This document shows, in pieces, positions 23,501-38,500 of a DNA stretch of 64,000 nt. Both the position numbers and the translations under genes were made by a program. Source of the stretch: Mycteria americana (Eukaryota > Chordata > Aves > Ciconiiformes > Ciconiidae). The stretch's first letter is position 1. Each line of letters starts with the position of its first letter. The stretch covers positions 34,470,501 to 34,534,500 of the forward strand of contig NC_134368.1 in NCBI RefSeq assembly GCF_035582795.1, read 5' to 3'. The notes beneath the pieces were generated by a model. That model was not told the DNA's origin. It saw only the letters and a list, made by a program, of their open reading frames with translations, and made no database searches.

Positions 23501-26500
23501 AGAATAAAGACTTCTAGAGAAAATGAGCCATAGTTCAAGAAATGGGAAATCCATTTCTGTCACTGAATTAACCAGTGCAAGGTGCCAGTGCAATGTGGCT
23601 TCTCTTAGCAAACTAATTTGGTGATGGAGTTGCAGCAGGCAGTTTTGAGATACTGTGGTGCCCAATTTCTAATGCTGCATGGCTTTCTCCCAGTCCAGAA
23701 GACTACCAGCAAGTGTGGGGTGAATTCCCCAGGCTTCTCTGGGTGTCCTTTCCATCCTGGACTTTCTCCTACCTTTTGTAACACAACTTTCTGTCCTCAG
23801 TCACTGTTTTTTGCAAGCACAGGCTGTTTAGCAGCATTGGCTACTGAATGTGCTGTTTCTGTTTCTGGCTGCCTGTGGCTCAGGGCAAGCAGGGAATGAT
23901 GTTTCTGGCTCAGGAAATTGGCTTCTACATTGGCCGAAGTCCTGCGTATGTCCCAGCCTGATCCCTAATTCTGATGAGCACTGTCTGCAAGCTGCATAAT
24001 GAAACAGAGAGGCTCTAATGATGTGATAGTCTGCTAGTACCGAACTGTAAAAGGCATCCTGACGCTTTAGCAGTGGAAGGCTGATTCTTAATGAAATTGG
24101 CCCCTGCGGTATCTCAAGCGAAGAGAGGTGTAACTTTTTAATGACTTCTTGAAGACAGGTCATGGTTTTATAATTGTCTCGGTCTCTGAATATATGGGAG
24201 TATCATTACATTCCTCTCTCAAAGGGTTTTACCCTGTTTTCTCCCAGATTGTAGAAATTGCTTAACGGTTGGGATTGGCATGACCTTCATGTTTATTTTA
24301 GTCATTGTAGACATAAATGCTTTTTACCCTTAATTTGACTACCAGTAAGTGAACTTGCAGCATTTAAGCTCGTATTTATTAATGACAGGATGCACAGTCT
24401 GACCTACTTTTCTGTGCACTACCAGCAGTGAATATAACCCCTTGGAAGAGCAATGAGAAAACTGCCAGAAAGACTGGTATAAATGATTCACAGAAGACAA
24501 TATGATCAAATACTATTGAATAATATAGCAAAGCTGTATCACTGAATCTACTGAAAAATATAAAATTTGGTTTAAATAAATATCTCGTGTGCTGTTCAGA
24601 AGGTGGAGAAAATAGCAAACGTTTCTTTGATCAAATCCAAAATCAGAGGGGTTTTTTGGTGTTAGAAAATTATTTTCCATGCACTTAAATAGTGTGAATT
24701 CAGAACTATAAGCATCTTGTGGTTACCCTAAGAAGTCTTTGTATCATGGTTATTCTACAAATAGAGAAAGTTTAATTTTTAAGATAAATTTAAGAGAGAG
24801 TTTGATTTGTAAGGGCTTTCCCCCCCCCTTCCTGCTGGTCAATTCTGCCACATTTGTGCAAAAAAACCCCCCACCAACCAAACCAAACCAAAAAAAAAAA
24901 ACCCCTTTATTTCCTCCCTGGTCCTGTGGTATTGCAGATGCCTGTCCATTACTTTCCCACACATTTTACCTCCTTCAGGGAGCCTTCATCAAAGGTGATT
25001 TAAAAAGGCATAAGCAGAAGGAGTAGTACTTCACTTTGTGAAAAGCTGCAGGTTATTGGATATCTTGCGTATTCCTCTGTCACCGTCTGAGGGGATGTTA
25101 AGCAGTGCAGCCAGTCTCCTCGTAAACACCAGTTGCAGTAAGTGTGGAGAAAAAAGTTGGAAGATTGAAGATACTGGCATCTCTCTTCAGCCTTGCCTCT
25201 TCTACTTCAGTCTCTTACAGTGGTTGCAACTCAGGAGTGTATGAAATAACTCTGAGTTATAGTCAGGTGGTAAAAGAGATTAAAATGACAAGATGTATCC
25301 AAAAAAACCTGGTTCTCACTCTGCTGGGATTAACTGGACATCTTTGGGCACTTACGTTTCAGCCTTCATGGTCTGCAGTTCCTGACTGTCAGGAACATTT
25401 GGCTTCCAAGCTGTATACCGCAAAAGCTGAAAAGATGGTCTGCCGAGCAGGTGCAGACTCTGATGAGTGCATTTCATCCCAGAGGTGGACAGAAATTTTG
25501 GAAAGCTGTAGGCTTGCAGTCAGGTAGAAATTATTAAATTTGGATTTATTAGTTGTATTGGTCCTTTACTTACAGATGTGTGGAAAAGTTAAAAGTCTCA
25601 AACACGTTAATTAATACATTTCATCCAAAGTTAAGGGGCGACAAAAGATGACAACTGCTTTCACAGCAATGTTCTATGCCATTCCCTTGTTAGGAGGGTA
25701 AAATACCACAAATCATTGTGAAAGGTTGGTTAAGTAGATTTTGGTTTGAAACTGGTGATTCTGCAATGTATGTTTGGCTATGGCTTTTTAATTAGCAGAG
25801 AGTAGTTATTCCAAGAGGACTGGCAAAATTTCTGCACACCTTGCTTGCCATACCAAGTGGAGAAAGAAAATCAGAATTTGAGTAATGGCTAGTTTGTCCT
25901 AATCTGAGAGCTCCAGCACTTTAAAATTACACATCAGCTCTAAAGATATCTTTTGGTTTTTTCTGGTGGATGACTCTTTACTTACAATCTTACAGTTCTT
26001 GTGCATTATTGTACTGCAGCATCTCTGCTCCTCAGAGTCAAATGTGTATACATGCTCAGCTTCTCTCTAGCAGTTGTCTAGATGGATATTTAGCTTATCA
26101 AGCTCTAAAGATTTCTCTTAGCTGAACTAGAAAACTGAGGGCAGAATAGAGTTTCCTTTATAGTGGCTTATGCAACTTCTGTGGTGTCTTTCTGATTTTT
26201 GTGAAGAACTTTATAAACATGGTTATTTACTGTTTTCCCTCAAGTAAGGTAGATGCTCATTTTGGTATACCTATACTCAAATCTCCATTTTAATAGACCT
26301 ATTTTATAATTATAGAGTCATGGAATAATTAATGTTTGAGAGGACCTCAGTTCATCTAGTCCAACCTCCTAATCAAAGCAAGGTTAGGTGTGAGGTCGGG
26401 CCAGGTTGTTCAGGGTTTTATCCAGTTGAGTCTTGAAAAGCTCCAGAGATGGAGACTGCCCAACATGTCCAGGTAACTTGCTCCACTGGTGGACTGTTCT

Positions 26501-29500
26501 CATGGTGGAAAAGTTTTTTCTTGTATCAAATCTGATCCCCTCATTTCAACTTATACCTACTGGCTCTTGTCCTCCCACCCTGCGCCATTGTGAAGAGACC
26601 AGCTCCACCTCCTCGATGCCTCCCTGGAGGTCCTCTTAGGTCCTCCCAAAGCCGTGTCTTCTCCAGGCTGAACAAGCCCTAGCCGTGCAGCCTCTGCTCA
26701 GAGGGTTAGTGATCCAGTCCCTACCAGCTTGGTCGCTCTCCCCTGGACTTCTGTGTTTGTTGTATTGGGGGGCCCAAAGCAATGTTCTGGATGTGGTCTA
26801 ATGAGTGCTGCATAGAGGGGGATAATCCCTTCCCTTGCCCCTGCTAATGCAGCCCAGGGGGCTGGTGGCTCTCTCTGCTGGTTGGATGCTGCTGGGTCAT
26901 GTTCAGCTCGCTGCCCACCAGCACCCCCGTGGCCTCTTCCACAGAGCTGCTCCAGCCCGGCCGTCCCCAGGCTGTATCGTTGCAGGGGGTTGTTTCTTTA
27001 CAGGTGCAGGACTTCACCTCTGTCTTGGCTGAATTTCATAAGGGTCCTGTTGGCCCATTCCTCCAGCCTGTCTGGGTCCCTCTGGATGGCAGTCCTGCAC
27101 ATGAGCGTATCAGCTGGTGTCCCCAGGGTGGTGTCATCCGTAAACTTGCTGAGTGTTCGCTCTTCCAGAGCATTAGTTAAGGTGTTGAGCAGCACTGGTC
27201 CCACGGTACATCCTTGCATTGTGCAAGATCTATTTAGATAGTGACTTTCACTCTGTCAACAAGCCTAAGTTTAATACATCAAAGTAGGATGGCATGGCTG
27301 CTTGGCCTTTCAGTAGGAGTTGCCTTGTGCCTGCTGTTTGAAGACCAGCCTTGTGCAGCCATTTTTGTTAGGAAAACAAGAGCAGATCCATGTAGCGACT
27401 GTCCTCTCGCTCACAATTGTAGGTGCCGGTATATTACAGTTTGTAGACTGCTTAATTAGGATGGATAAATGCGTGGTGGAGTGGTTTGGGTGGAAAGGGA
27501 AGAGTACCATGAGGTTTTGATCACTTGGGAGTTTCTGATCTCTCTGAGATACCTGTTGTGGGGTGGTTATTTTTTTTAAATAACGTGACCGAGTGTGTTG
27601 GAATACAGGTTTAAGAAAAAGATTTATTCTCTTTCATAAATGCAGTCACTGATACATGATACCTGTGTACTCCACTCCATGCCTGACAAACTTGCACCTT
27701 TCTCACTCTTACTATCCCCAAATCCTGTAATCCATGGGCAATTTCTTAAAGAAAATGCAACTTTTGTCTACTTTCAATTTTTATGCCTTGGACATCTAAG
27801 GTATCACTGAGTATTGCTGGCAAAACCAGTTCTGGAGTCTGACACCTCCACCTCAAGAATAGAACACATATAAACAATAAAACCTGTACAACCACGGTTA
27901 AAGAAATACCTGTTCTTCAGAGGTGGCTTTGGGTTAAACTCGTGCAACTTCAGATAGATGGAGGTGCTAGTTCTCAGGAACTGAGCCTGGGAATGGGAGC
28001 CAAAAAACCTTCTAAGCAATGTGCATTGTCTGTCTATTCTTGTGATTAATGTACACAGCATAAAAGCTTGATAGTGTGTGGCCTGAAGCTTATATCGTTT
28101 GATGATTACTCTTCCCTCTTTGGTTGAAAAACAAAAGTTTAAAATATTTAGGTACATCATTTGCTATTTAAACATAATTTTTACTCTTTCCTTTTTTCTC
28201 ATTTTTCAGTGACAATGACAAATATTGGAGAAAAAGGTAAGATTTTTATTAGCTGTTTGTAAGTGGAATTCATATATCAGGGTAGTATAGTAGTTTACTA
28301 GTAGAATTGAGGTACAGATCTAACCTGTTTTAAATAAGTGTATTTTTTTGTGTTCCTCCGCTCCTTTTGTTATCCTGCTGTTCCTGAATATTGCTTTAGC
28401 CATTCCAAATAGACATGAGAAAAATTAGAACTTTTTACTCTTCTTACTGCCTTTCTGAAGTATCAACTAAAATAATCCTTATATTCTGTTTCTAAACATT
28501 TTTATTCATAACAAGGAAAGCTCTTGTACAAACAGGACTCCTACAGATGAGCAAGGTGTTTGCGCAGGATGCAACATAGTTAAATGGGAGGTGAATTTTT
28601 TCTGCAGTTTCTTTTTAGCCAGTGTCTTTGAAGAAACAGAATCCTTCAGATATGTAACCTTTCCAGAAGATAATAAAACTGCCTGATTAGCTGTCATTAG
28701 AGTTCCTACCCCGAGGCTGTAGCATGTTTAGATTGCTTTTCCAGATGCCATTTTAATACTACAGCACAGCATGTAAGTGTAAAGTGTGGGGCTGCATAGC
28801 TTTCAGAGGAAGGGGTTGGGGCTTAGGAGGGAGACTGTACGCTTTTTACTTTTGTGCAGTTCCAGCAGGTTTTATTAAATCATTGGCAACTCTCTCACTT
28901 AGAAAAAGTATTTCCCAATTAAGAAACATTTGCTTGAAAAACTTTTTTCAGTTCAGTGATCAGCAAGTGCATATGAGTATCTGAGTGTATAAGCATATCT
29001 GCAAACTTCAGCACCTGCAGACTGAAATAATTCCAGTTTCTTGCTGCTCCATAGTCTGGGGGGACGGACGGACGGACGAGCGTGTTGTTAGGCGTTGCTC
29101 ACAAAGCACATTAGAATTGTCAGCAAAATGCATTAGGGATCATGAAATTTCCTTATTTTTAGCTGCGCAAAGTCTTGGTGAGCTTCAGCCAGTCAGGAGA
29201 AATTTACCCTGGCTGTACTTCTGCCCTAAGCGTTTTTGGGAGTGAAAACTGGGCAAATGGGGCTCAGCCCTATTACAGGTTCCTGCAAATTTCCAGGCAA
29301 CTCCAGCTATGCTAGCTATTTGTAAATGGGTTGCCTTCAAGCCAGGGATACGTCATTTGGGTTTTTTTTTCAGAAAAAGTGTAAAACAGAAGGATTTCTG
29401 CCCAGGGAGCTGCAGACAGCTCTTTTCTTTCTGTCTCAAGGGAACTGAGGTTCTTATGTCGGACTCTCAACACCCACAGACCCAGTGGAGCAGCGGGGTA

Positions 29501-32500
29501 GCCCAGGGTCTCCATTGCGGTGCAGGGAAACTGGTGGGTAGGTAACCGGGGAGAAGTCACCAGTTGGGACCTGCGCCAGGTTGGAGAGCTGAGGTGCAAG
29601 AGCAAACCAGAAGAGCTTACGTCTTGTGCAGACTTTAAAGGAGAAACATGGGATAATGTCTTTAGGCTAAAATTTTGTCTTCTTCCAGTAGTGTTTTTTC
29701 TAATATATGAAAAAGGAATTCTCTTATCAGTCACAGTTACCATTCTCACAACAATAAAATATAGATGCAGATTCGTAAACACGTGGTGTACACAGCTCGT
29801 GTAACTTGCCCTACCTTGTCCTCGCTTTATGCCATGAATATACTGTTGTTTAAAAAAACACTGGTTTTGTTTGAGTAAATCAGGGTTTTTTTAGAGTTGA
29901 TAGAAATGTTCTGATAAAAATGTGGACTGTTCCTGCCAGATGCTTGTGCAATAACAAGATGGTCATTTAGTGTATTGTGCTTGATGTGGAGTCCAGTTCT
30001 ATCACTTACTTATACCGATGGGATTTTTTTCGGTTTATAGACATGGCGTATGGCTGTTTTCCCCGTCATCCCAAAAGCTTTGTACAGTGTTGGTCCTCGG
30101 ATTTTGTTAGCTTTTTAAAATTATTTTTTAACTGCCTAGTGAATAAGAGTAAATATTTACTGTGTTGCTGCTTTTTTGAGTAAACAAACTTCAACACCAG
30201 AAACATTTATTCAGTGTTACTTTTGAGGCAAAATTACAAAAAACAAGAACATGCTGGGCTACTGTTCCTGCATTTATACACACCATCATGCATGTGTTAT
30301 GGAAAATTCTCTAGCACTGAATAGCATTACATATATAAAAACATGGGCTAACCATACGAGGGCAATATTTCAGATTGTGTAGTGAAAATACACCAGTTTC
30401 CATTTATGATGATTTTTGATGATCTTACGAATTTGTAGAAGTTGTATAAAGACTATTTGACCATGTAGCTTCCATATAACCTTGAGCTGTCTATGATCTG
30501 AGTTCATCTGTAGAGCAGGGAAACAGTATTTTTCACTGTTGCTGTCCTAGCTGTCCTTTATTTGCTGTTTCTCTGCCCGAGGAAGAAAAACCCAAGGAAA
30601 TACTCTTTTTTTGTACATTAGAGCAAGTTAATCAGGGGATACAAGTTTTGGATTTACTATTTATATTCCAGTGAATTGCTTAGTACAGTGAGAGCTTTTA
30701 AATGGAAACACCTATCCATCCATGGCAGGCTCTTTGGAAAAGTTAATGTTACCTTCTGTATTCGAGTAAAACAACTCAGCATGGTAAATGTTGACTGGCA
30801 TCTATTAAAAAAATGTAAGAATAAATCACTGGTTATGAAGAATATAAAGTAGTGATGGGACATTTGAATTTAAAGAACCTGCAAGTTTTTAAAAACCACC
30901 CTACTCTCCTCCCTCCTAAAAATCTGGCAAACCAAATTACCTGGTTATGGTTACTGCTCAGGTATCGTATGCATATCCACTCCCCTCCTCTAGTCATTGT
31001 TTAGGTAGCTATACTTCCTTTGGGGGGAGGGGGGGCGGGTGTTGAGTTTTTATTTGGGTTTTTTTGCATGGTAGCAGTCTCCCTGCACGGTCCCTGCTAA
31101 AAAGCAGAGACGCATCAGTTAAATAGGATTTAACAAATGTGTAAAGGGAGAGTTGCTTGCTAAATAATTCCGGGGCTCTAATAGGCTATTAACCGTTCCC
31201 TTCAAACTTTTGTAACATATGTAGCCTGTATCGTGACTTTCCCCACACGGTCTGTATTTGTGTCATGTAAAGTTGCAGTGCAATATTTTTGTTGCAAAGC
31301 TTTTGCAGAGCCTCTGTATTTACATCTGTTAGAGTAACTATCTGTGATACGTACAGCATCCGTTTGTAAGTACTATAATATCACTGGTCTGTTTGTATTA
31401 ATTCTGTTCCTTTTTGATTTTAGTTGTGTGCCTGGTTGCTTACCACATATTTTTCATGCTGTTCGTCTGGTCATATTGGAAAACAATCTTTACGCTACCA
31501 ATGAATCCTTCAAAAGAAGTAAGATAAACTTAACTTTTTTGTTTCTGAAATAGCCTAGTCAAATGGCTGATTTTGTAGTATTTGAATAACTTAGACTCTG
31601 ATCTCCTATAGTTTTACACTGTGTAGAAGAATACAGATGGTAGTTACAGCTTCTTAATAGGAGTAAGTCAGCTTGCAAACAGTGTAATGACCAAGACAAA
31701 AAAAATTACACCTTCTCTAAGTTTTAAAGGTTTTTTTAATACGTTTTTAAAATTAGATAGTATTTATGATATTAAGAAGAAAAAAACCTTTCCACTTGAA
31801 AATTATGAGCTACTTGAGCTAGCAGCTTAAATCTTTGCATGGGAATATAATACTTTCATGTGGGCAAAAAAATTATTTCCCTGTGTTTAAGACTTATATT
31901 GCCTGTCAGCATCTGTCTGTTGTCCTCTGAATTAAAGCTTCTTCCCCATCTGTTTTGGTATGAAAGAACTTGGGGGTTGTGGCGTGAACGCACAACAGGT
32001 ACACTGATGCTGGGAAGCCATGGCTGGCTAAGCAGGAAGGGAGCTAGTATAGAACAGCTGCATGGAAAAGAGGTCTGAGTAAATATATACCCCCAGTCTA
32101 AGTCCAGCTAGTACAGAAGTGTTAAAGAAGAAGGATCCAGTTGTCTTGGAGGACATTAAGATACAAAACCATGTTCAACATGATGTAGCCTCAAGATAAT
32201 TGCTTTTAGTACAGTATTGGGGTTTTTATCATTTCAATTTCACATTCTTTCTAACATTTACCAAAAAAAAAAAAAAAAGATAAAACTGTCAATAGCCTTG
32301 ATGAAAATCCTCCCCATGCAGCTTGGTACAACCAGCGCAACTTTTTGGCCTCTTCCATCCTGTCTTTATACAGAAACTCCACAGTCTCAGCAGGTGCTGT
32401 GTCACGCAACCTCTGAGGTCAAGAGGAATCATGTTGTGGCTGCTCTGGAGTTTGAAATATCCACAAAGCCAATACTTATTTCAGCATGGACTTGTAACTC

Positions 32501-35500
32501 TAGGTCCTATAGCTACCATGCCAACACAAAATAAATAGCTTGTGATTTCTACTGTCGCGCAGAGGTTCTTTTCTGAATAGTTTTCATGCACTAATAAGAT
32601 ATGTAATTGTGGAAACAAGCAGATAATTCAAAGTAATTGGCATCTTCCTTGAATTTCACACTGCAGTCTTTACTACAGCTTGGGGTGGAGAGGAGTGAAA
32701 TAAATTAAGAATCTATTTCATTTGGTAATTACATAGCAAAATATATGCACGTATATGGTGACTATAGTGATAATTAGAAGGGTTTTCAAATCACTGGGCT
32801 GATGCCAATAAAAGACTTCCAGAACATTTTGACAAATCCTTAGTAATTATAGTGGGATTCCAAAGCCATCATACAATGCTACTGGAGAACTTCAAATGGG
32901 ATATTAAAAGTATTGAAGTTGTGTAATAGAAAGCAACATGTAGTGTTTCTGTGTTCTTTGAATTTACACAATGTTGCTGGCAGTAAGTGACATCTTTGTT
33001 GTTCCATGTCTTTTTCCTAATCTACTAGAGCAGTATTTTTAAAATTTAATTAGGGTATTTTGTAATGTTAAGTTACAGCTTGGCTTCCAGGTTTTAGGAT
33101 GAAGTCTGTAAATGTAAAAGGATGTATTTTCACCTTAACTGAACTGACTTATCAACTATAGCAAATACTCATTTGAAGACTGAAAAACAGATAAAGCTTT
33201 TGCGTTTTGTTTCCATGAATATTGCAGCTGCTGCAAACCACACAGCCTGTATATTTCTTTTTAAGCTTATTTCAACTTTTTACACGTATGAAAAGCACTG
33301 AAGTTCTGGCTGCAGTTTCTCTTTAAGAGACTTTGAGGGACTTCACTTTACTGTGTGCCATTCTGTACCTGTGTGTGCCAGCTATATATAAAGCGTTGCA
33401 TGAAGGTGGGAGAGAAGATGGTTTCCCAGGCAGGAAGGTTTTGTAGACTTAGGACTACTCTGAGAACCAATACAAAATGATGGAGCAATACCTCTATGTA
33501 CATCAAACAGGAAGCATTTTAAAAAAAAAGTATTCTGAACCAAGTATTCTGCAGTGAGAGATCCTATATATCCCAATATAAATCAATTCCGGTGTTGGAA
33601 AGAGTGTATTCTTGCTAGGGAAAAAATGAAAGGTGGCCTGAGAAACTCAGCTAAACAGTGAACTTCCCGCTTCTCCTGGAAGATTGTGAGCTTTGTCAGT
33701 GTGGTGCCTTCTCTATGGAGGTGAGAATAAGCTCCTAATTGTATGTTTCTGTCTGCTTTCTTAGTTTTACATGCATCACTTTCATTCAGGAAAAAAATTA
33801 ATATTATTGTAATGACTAGCCTTTCTGTAGACATAAATGCTATGCAGAGGGCTTCTGCTTCTAGTACAGGTTAGAGACAGCCACTCTTCCTGCCAAATAC
33901 GGACTTACTTATTTTCAGAGGTGATCTTCTATCCTATTTCTCTGATAGAGATACCAAAGACTTCAGCATCTGCCCATTTCTAGAAGCTACAGTGGCACAG
34001 CTGACTATGTTGCTGTGTTGCAGAGGATTTCAGAGTGTAAGAAATTTGGACTACTTCATGTATACCATGCATATCTCTCAGTAATTTTTACCCTCTCGGC
34101 TCTTACTAGAGCAATGTTTGTTATTGCCATTTTGGGCAGTGACAGAAGTTGTCCTTTTATGCAGGAAGATGTTAAGATGTGGTTATTCTGTCACACAGGA
34201 CACCCATCTCTTCCTTAGCCAGTCTCGGAAGTAAAAACATATCCTAACACCTGCATGAAGAGAACAGCAACTGTCCAGTGGCAAAGAATAGAAGGGAAAA
34301 TGCCAGACACCAGAAGAGAAATAAAGCTATCTTTTCTGCTATTACTAGTAGTGTTTTTTCTTTCAGTTAAAGACTGACATCCCTAGCTTATATTCACTAG
34401 CTAATATTTAGTATTACAGAAGTAAATTAACTGACCTTTCAAGGGAATGGTAAGCTCTTGATCCACCTCTTGAAGAGTGTCCCTTATGACTTCTGGCAGC
34501 ATTCAGCATTGCATCAATACCAAATCAGAAATAATTTTAATTTTGTCTTCAGTTGTCACAAACTAAATTAGTGGTCTTAGGAACACTGTGTTATTTGCTG
34601 TAATACCTTCTACGTGCTGCTAATCCATCTTTATATAATGAATATTTATTTCTCTTTACATCTCTACAGATACTTATTTAACTTGAAATTTGCTAACATA
34701 TCTTTGATTTTAAAAATTATTCCAGTTTCATCTATCATATTCAGACAAGGAATCCCTAGAGAGGGAGCCTAGAGGTGAATCCCAGCAAGAAGTCTTAAGA
34801 CGGGCAGCCAAGGATCTTCCTATCTATACACGGACAATGTCTGGAGGTAAATAGGTGTTCAGGAGACCACCAAAGGCAGGTGCCCAGATGTACTACCTAA
34901 ACGAATTAAAAAAAAAAAAATTTCAAGGGTTTGGACTGTAGGGAAGAACTGTTTTTCATGCTTCATAAAATAACAAAGTAACCCAAGAACTTAACTTTAA
35001 TGTAGCTTTATGCAGCTACATTTATTCAGTGGAAAGATTGTTGGAAAGTAAATTGCTGTGTACAATTTAGGATTTTAAAGTGGATTGACAATGCCTTGCT
35101 AAATGTTTGCAAACTGACATTTACAAATAGCTTGTAATACTAACAAACTGCAGAAGAGACTGCAGCAGTCCTTAACTGCATAGATTTCTTCTTTCATAGG
35201 TTAAAAAAAATAAAAAGGTAATAAATTAATCACTGTCTGTATGTCATGTATAGCTAGATAGATCACAGTAAGAAACTGTTACTGTTTTACTTACTGGTTG
35301 TTCAGTTGCAAGAACAAAAGTTCTTCTAAACTAAGAGTTAATCTTAACCTACCGATATTGTAAATTTGTGAATGCTGGCTAGCTAAGCAAATCCAAGAGA
35401 TAATCTCATACAGTAAATTAAAGCTGTTAGAATAATAGTTTAAACTAGCTATATTGTTGAACAGTCTTTAAAGGTTTTCCAGTCTAGTGAGGGTTTTGTG

Positions 35501-38500
35501 GGTTTTGTTGGTTTGTTGGTTGTTTTGCAGAGCTGAGGGGTTTGGAAGAAAAAACCCTGATTAGCATGATTAGCAGAGATTGCAAAAACTGAGCTTTTTG
35601 GGTTCACTCTGCTAGATTCAGCATTTCAAGTACTTAAAGAATGCTTCAATATTTGCAACTGCTTCTGATCATGCTGAAATGCGTTCCTGGGGGTTCTGCT
35701 GGGCTGAGCTGCTAGTGTTTACTTCTGCACAGACTTCAGGAATCAAAATGTGTAACGGTACATTGAGATCTAATCTTGGAACTTTTTTCTTTAGCAATCA
35801 GATACTGTGACAGATGCCATCTTGTAAAACCAGATCGTTGCCATCACTGTTCTGTATGCGACAAGTAAGACTATTTTAAATAAGTGGTTTTCTGAATAAA
35901 TGGATTTTTTTTCTTGACAAAGAAGCTTTTAGGTTTTTTATGCATAGATTTTTCAGGTTTAATGTTTTAGCAGAGAGGCTTTTTTTATTCCTTAGATTTT
36001 TTTCAGGTTTAGTTTTTACTCATTTATTTATTTCTAAGGAATTCTATAACTTTAATTCATTTGATGGCTTTCTTGATGCCAACACAGATTACATGGCCTT
36101 ACACATTCTTTACATAATGGTTAAAAACTATGAATATTAATAAAGAACTTTCCTTAAGAATGTAACCAAAACTAGCTGATAAACAAAAATGTACTTCTTT
36201 TGTTAGAATCTGAGTAAAGATCACTACCCATCTCAATCTAATCATGATGTCACTTACATCTTATCCAAGGTAATAAACTTAATATCCTATTTTTCATTGG
36301 ATAACTTGCAGGTTATTTTTATTTAAAGAAAGAAGCAACCAAGCATCCCCATTTCTAACTGAAGCCGTAAAATAAAGTTTTTGTTTGTTTAACACAAAAT
36401 GAAGTTCACTTCCGTATTCCTCAGAAGTCTAATTGCTTTCTAATTTAGTCTTTCTTTCGGCTGTTCTTCTCTCTGACCTTTGTCCAGTTAGCGTGGATCT
36501 CTGTGTGTTTCTCCACTCTCGCCCCCAGTAATTTAAATTTCTAACTTTGAGAAGGGGCTTCCTCAAAGGTTGATTTATTCTTAGCTTTAAAGCTGTTCCA
36601 AATACTCTTCAGCTGATAATACATCAAACCTTCCAACATGATTGTGAGGCAGAGAAGACTTTCCATTTTGTCCAGCAAAACAGCAGAGGCACTGAAAGAG
36701 GCAGAAAGAGAATCTTGGTTGTTTTGTATGGGATGGCGGTTGCAATGTAAGATAGGAACATTCTTGTGTCTGAGCAGGGTAGAGAAAAAGGGTGACCTGT
36801 GTTATCCTATGAAATGTGAGTGAAATTTGCAGAATGTCGTTAGTTAATCTATTTTGCAGAATACCTTAGTTTTGTCCTTACCTTGACAAAATTCACTTGC
36901 TTCAATTATATCTGATTTTCTTGTGCATGTTTTATTATGGAGAGTGATTAATTGCAAAAAAGTTTGAGATTTTTCCTACAAGGTAAGTTCTTAAAAACTT
37001 CCTGTCCATCTGCATATATTTCTTTAAAAGCAAATCATGTACTTGGAAATATATTTAGTTGCATCACTAAGTATATAATAATTGAATTAGCCCAGTCTCT
37101 AAGTCTCTGTCAGAGAACAATAGTTGAAAAACCTATTCAGAATGAAAACTAAATCCTAAAGCTGAAGTTCTAGATTGCATTTTCTTAACTCAGTAAGCCC
37201 TTGACAGAACAAGCGTTTTGAGTTTGGGTTACCTACAGTTTACTTGTAGGTAAACCGTATTATGTGAATTTAAATACACATCTTTGTTAAACAGACTAGG
37301 TAACCAATAGTATATATGGGTAACTCTTAATCTGTATGTGAAAAATTTAAATCTGACACCTAACTAACTGTGCTTCTGACTTTTGTTTTTCTTTTGCCTT
37401 TTGCGATGCTTGGAATTCTGTTGGGCTTTTTAAGATGCATTCTGAAAATGGATCATCATTGCCCTTGGTGAGTGTACTATTGGCTTTCTTTTCTTACTTT
37501 CTGATTTGGTAAAATAAATTCTTGAGGGGCCTGTCATGAAGGTGATGCTTTATTATTCCTAGAGTTAGATGCTTATGTGAAGTTACTGGTCTTGCGGGAC
37601 CAGTGGAGTCATTTACTGTAAGTCCTTTTTTCCTAGTTGTGAGATGTGGAAAGAAGTTCATATATCAATTTTCTTAGACCTTTGAGTTGGGTAACTCCAC
37701 TTTTTTACAGTTAGGAGGAGGTAGACTTCTGGTCAGTAAGAAAACTTTTAAGAATTGCATCTTTTCTTCATGGACTTTGAGTTTGGCTATTACTGTGGCT
37801 TAGTTGCATTGAATGATGAAATACTACCCTAGGTTAAAAACCAAAGGGAAAGGTTGTGCCTTGTTCCCCTCACTGAAGCTCCCAGGACAGGAAACAGCAA
37901 GTTAGCTCTTTTAGTTTTATGGGTTCTTTGTTTTCTTTCATTTTTTCTCCCATCTCCCTCCCACGCTCCCCCCTTTTGCTGCTGTGTCGGCCTGTCTTTT
38001 CTCAGCAGCCCTTGGAACCAGTGGGTAGACAGGATGTGTAATTAATTTTATGTCAGTTTGACAGGTATCTCATGGAAATAATTAAAGATAATTGTTTAGT
38101 AAGGTCCAAGTTAAGAGGATTGAGTGGTAGATGGCAGTTCTTCACCACATGACATTGATCAGAAAAAACAATCTCCTGCGTTGGACAAACTGAATGGTAG
38201 ATGGTTCTAAGCAGCTGGTTGGACCTTCTTAAATCAAATCCCTGGGCAGAGGAGACTCTGTCCTGGGAGAGGAAGGGGTGCTGGGCTCCTCCTGTTTGTC
38301 TTGGTCCTGACTACAGCCTCTGACACAATGCAGCATCATTCAAGAATCTCCCCTTATTTTGCAGGTGCATGGTAGGTACAATTGAAAGAAATATTTAACA
38401 ATATAGAGTAGAGTTACTTCCTACATATTTTTGTGCTCTAGGGATATCAGCATGTGAAACTTGATGATGCTTGGCGTTAGTAGTGTGCTTAAAAAAAAAA

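Larger units (their letters stand above)
17537..28209 (+). other. ZDHHC2: ZDHHC2 intron 1
   Basis: At 10.7 kb this is the longest intron of the gene. Its first 530 bp belong to the CpG island. It holds a GGGCT/GGGCC pentamer run, a CA/TA microsatellite, C-rich and T-rich simple tracts (19549-19570, 23290-23305, 24820-24910) and an old antisense CR1. No additional coding exon is supported. Confidence 0.85.
28237..31423 (+). other. ZDHHC2: ZDHHC2 intron 2
   Basis: No additional coding sequence is recognised. It includes a CpG-bearing GGAC repeat at 29062-29077 and a G-run cluster at 31022-31039. Confidence 0.85.

Noticed and set aside
25144-25527. 127-codon plus-strand frame in intron 1
   Set aside because: No splice sites in phase with exon 1 or exon 2 and no family resemblance.
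29312-29782. 156-codon minus-strand frame in intron 2
   Set aside because: No homology recognised and antisense to the gene; consistent with a chance open frame.
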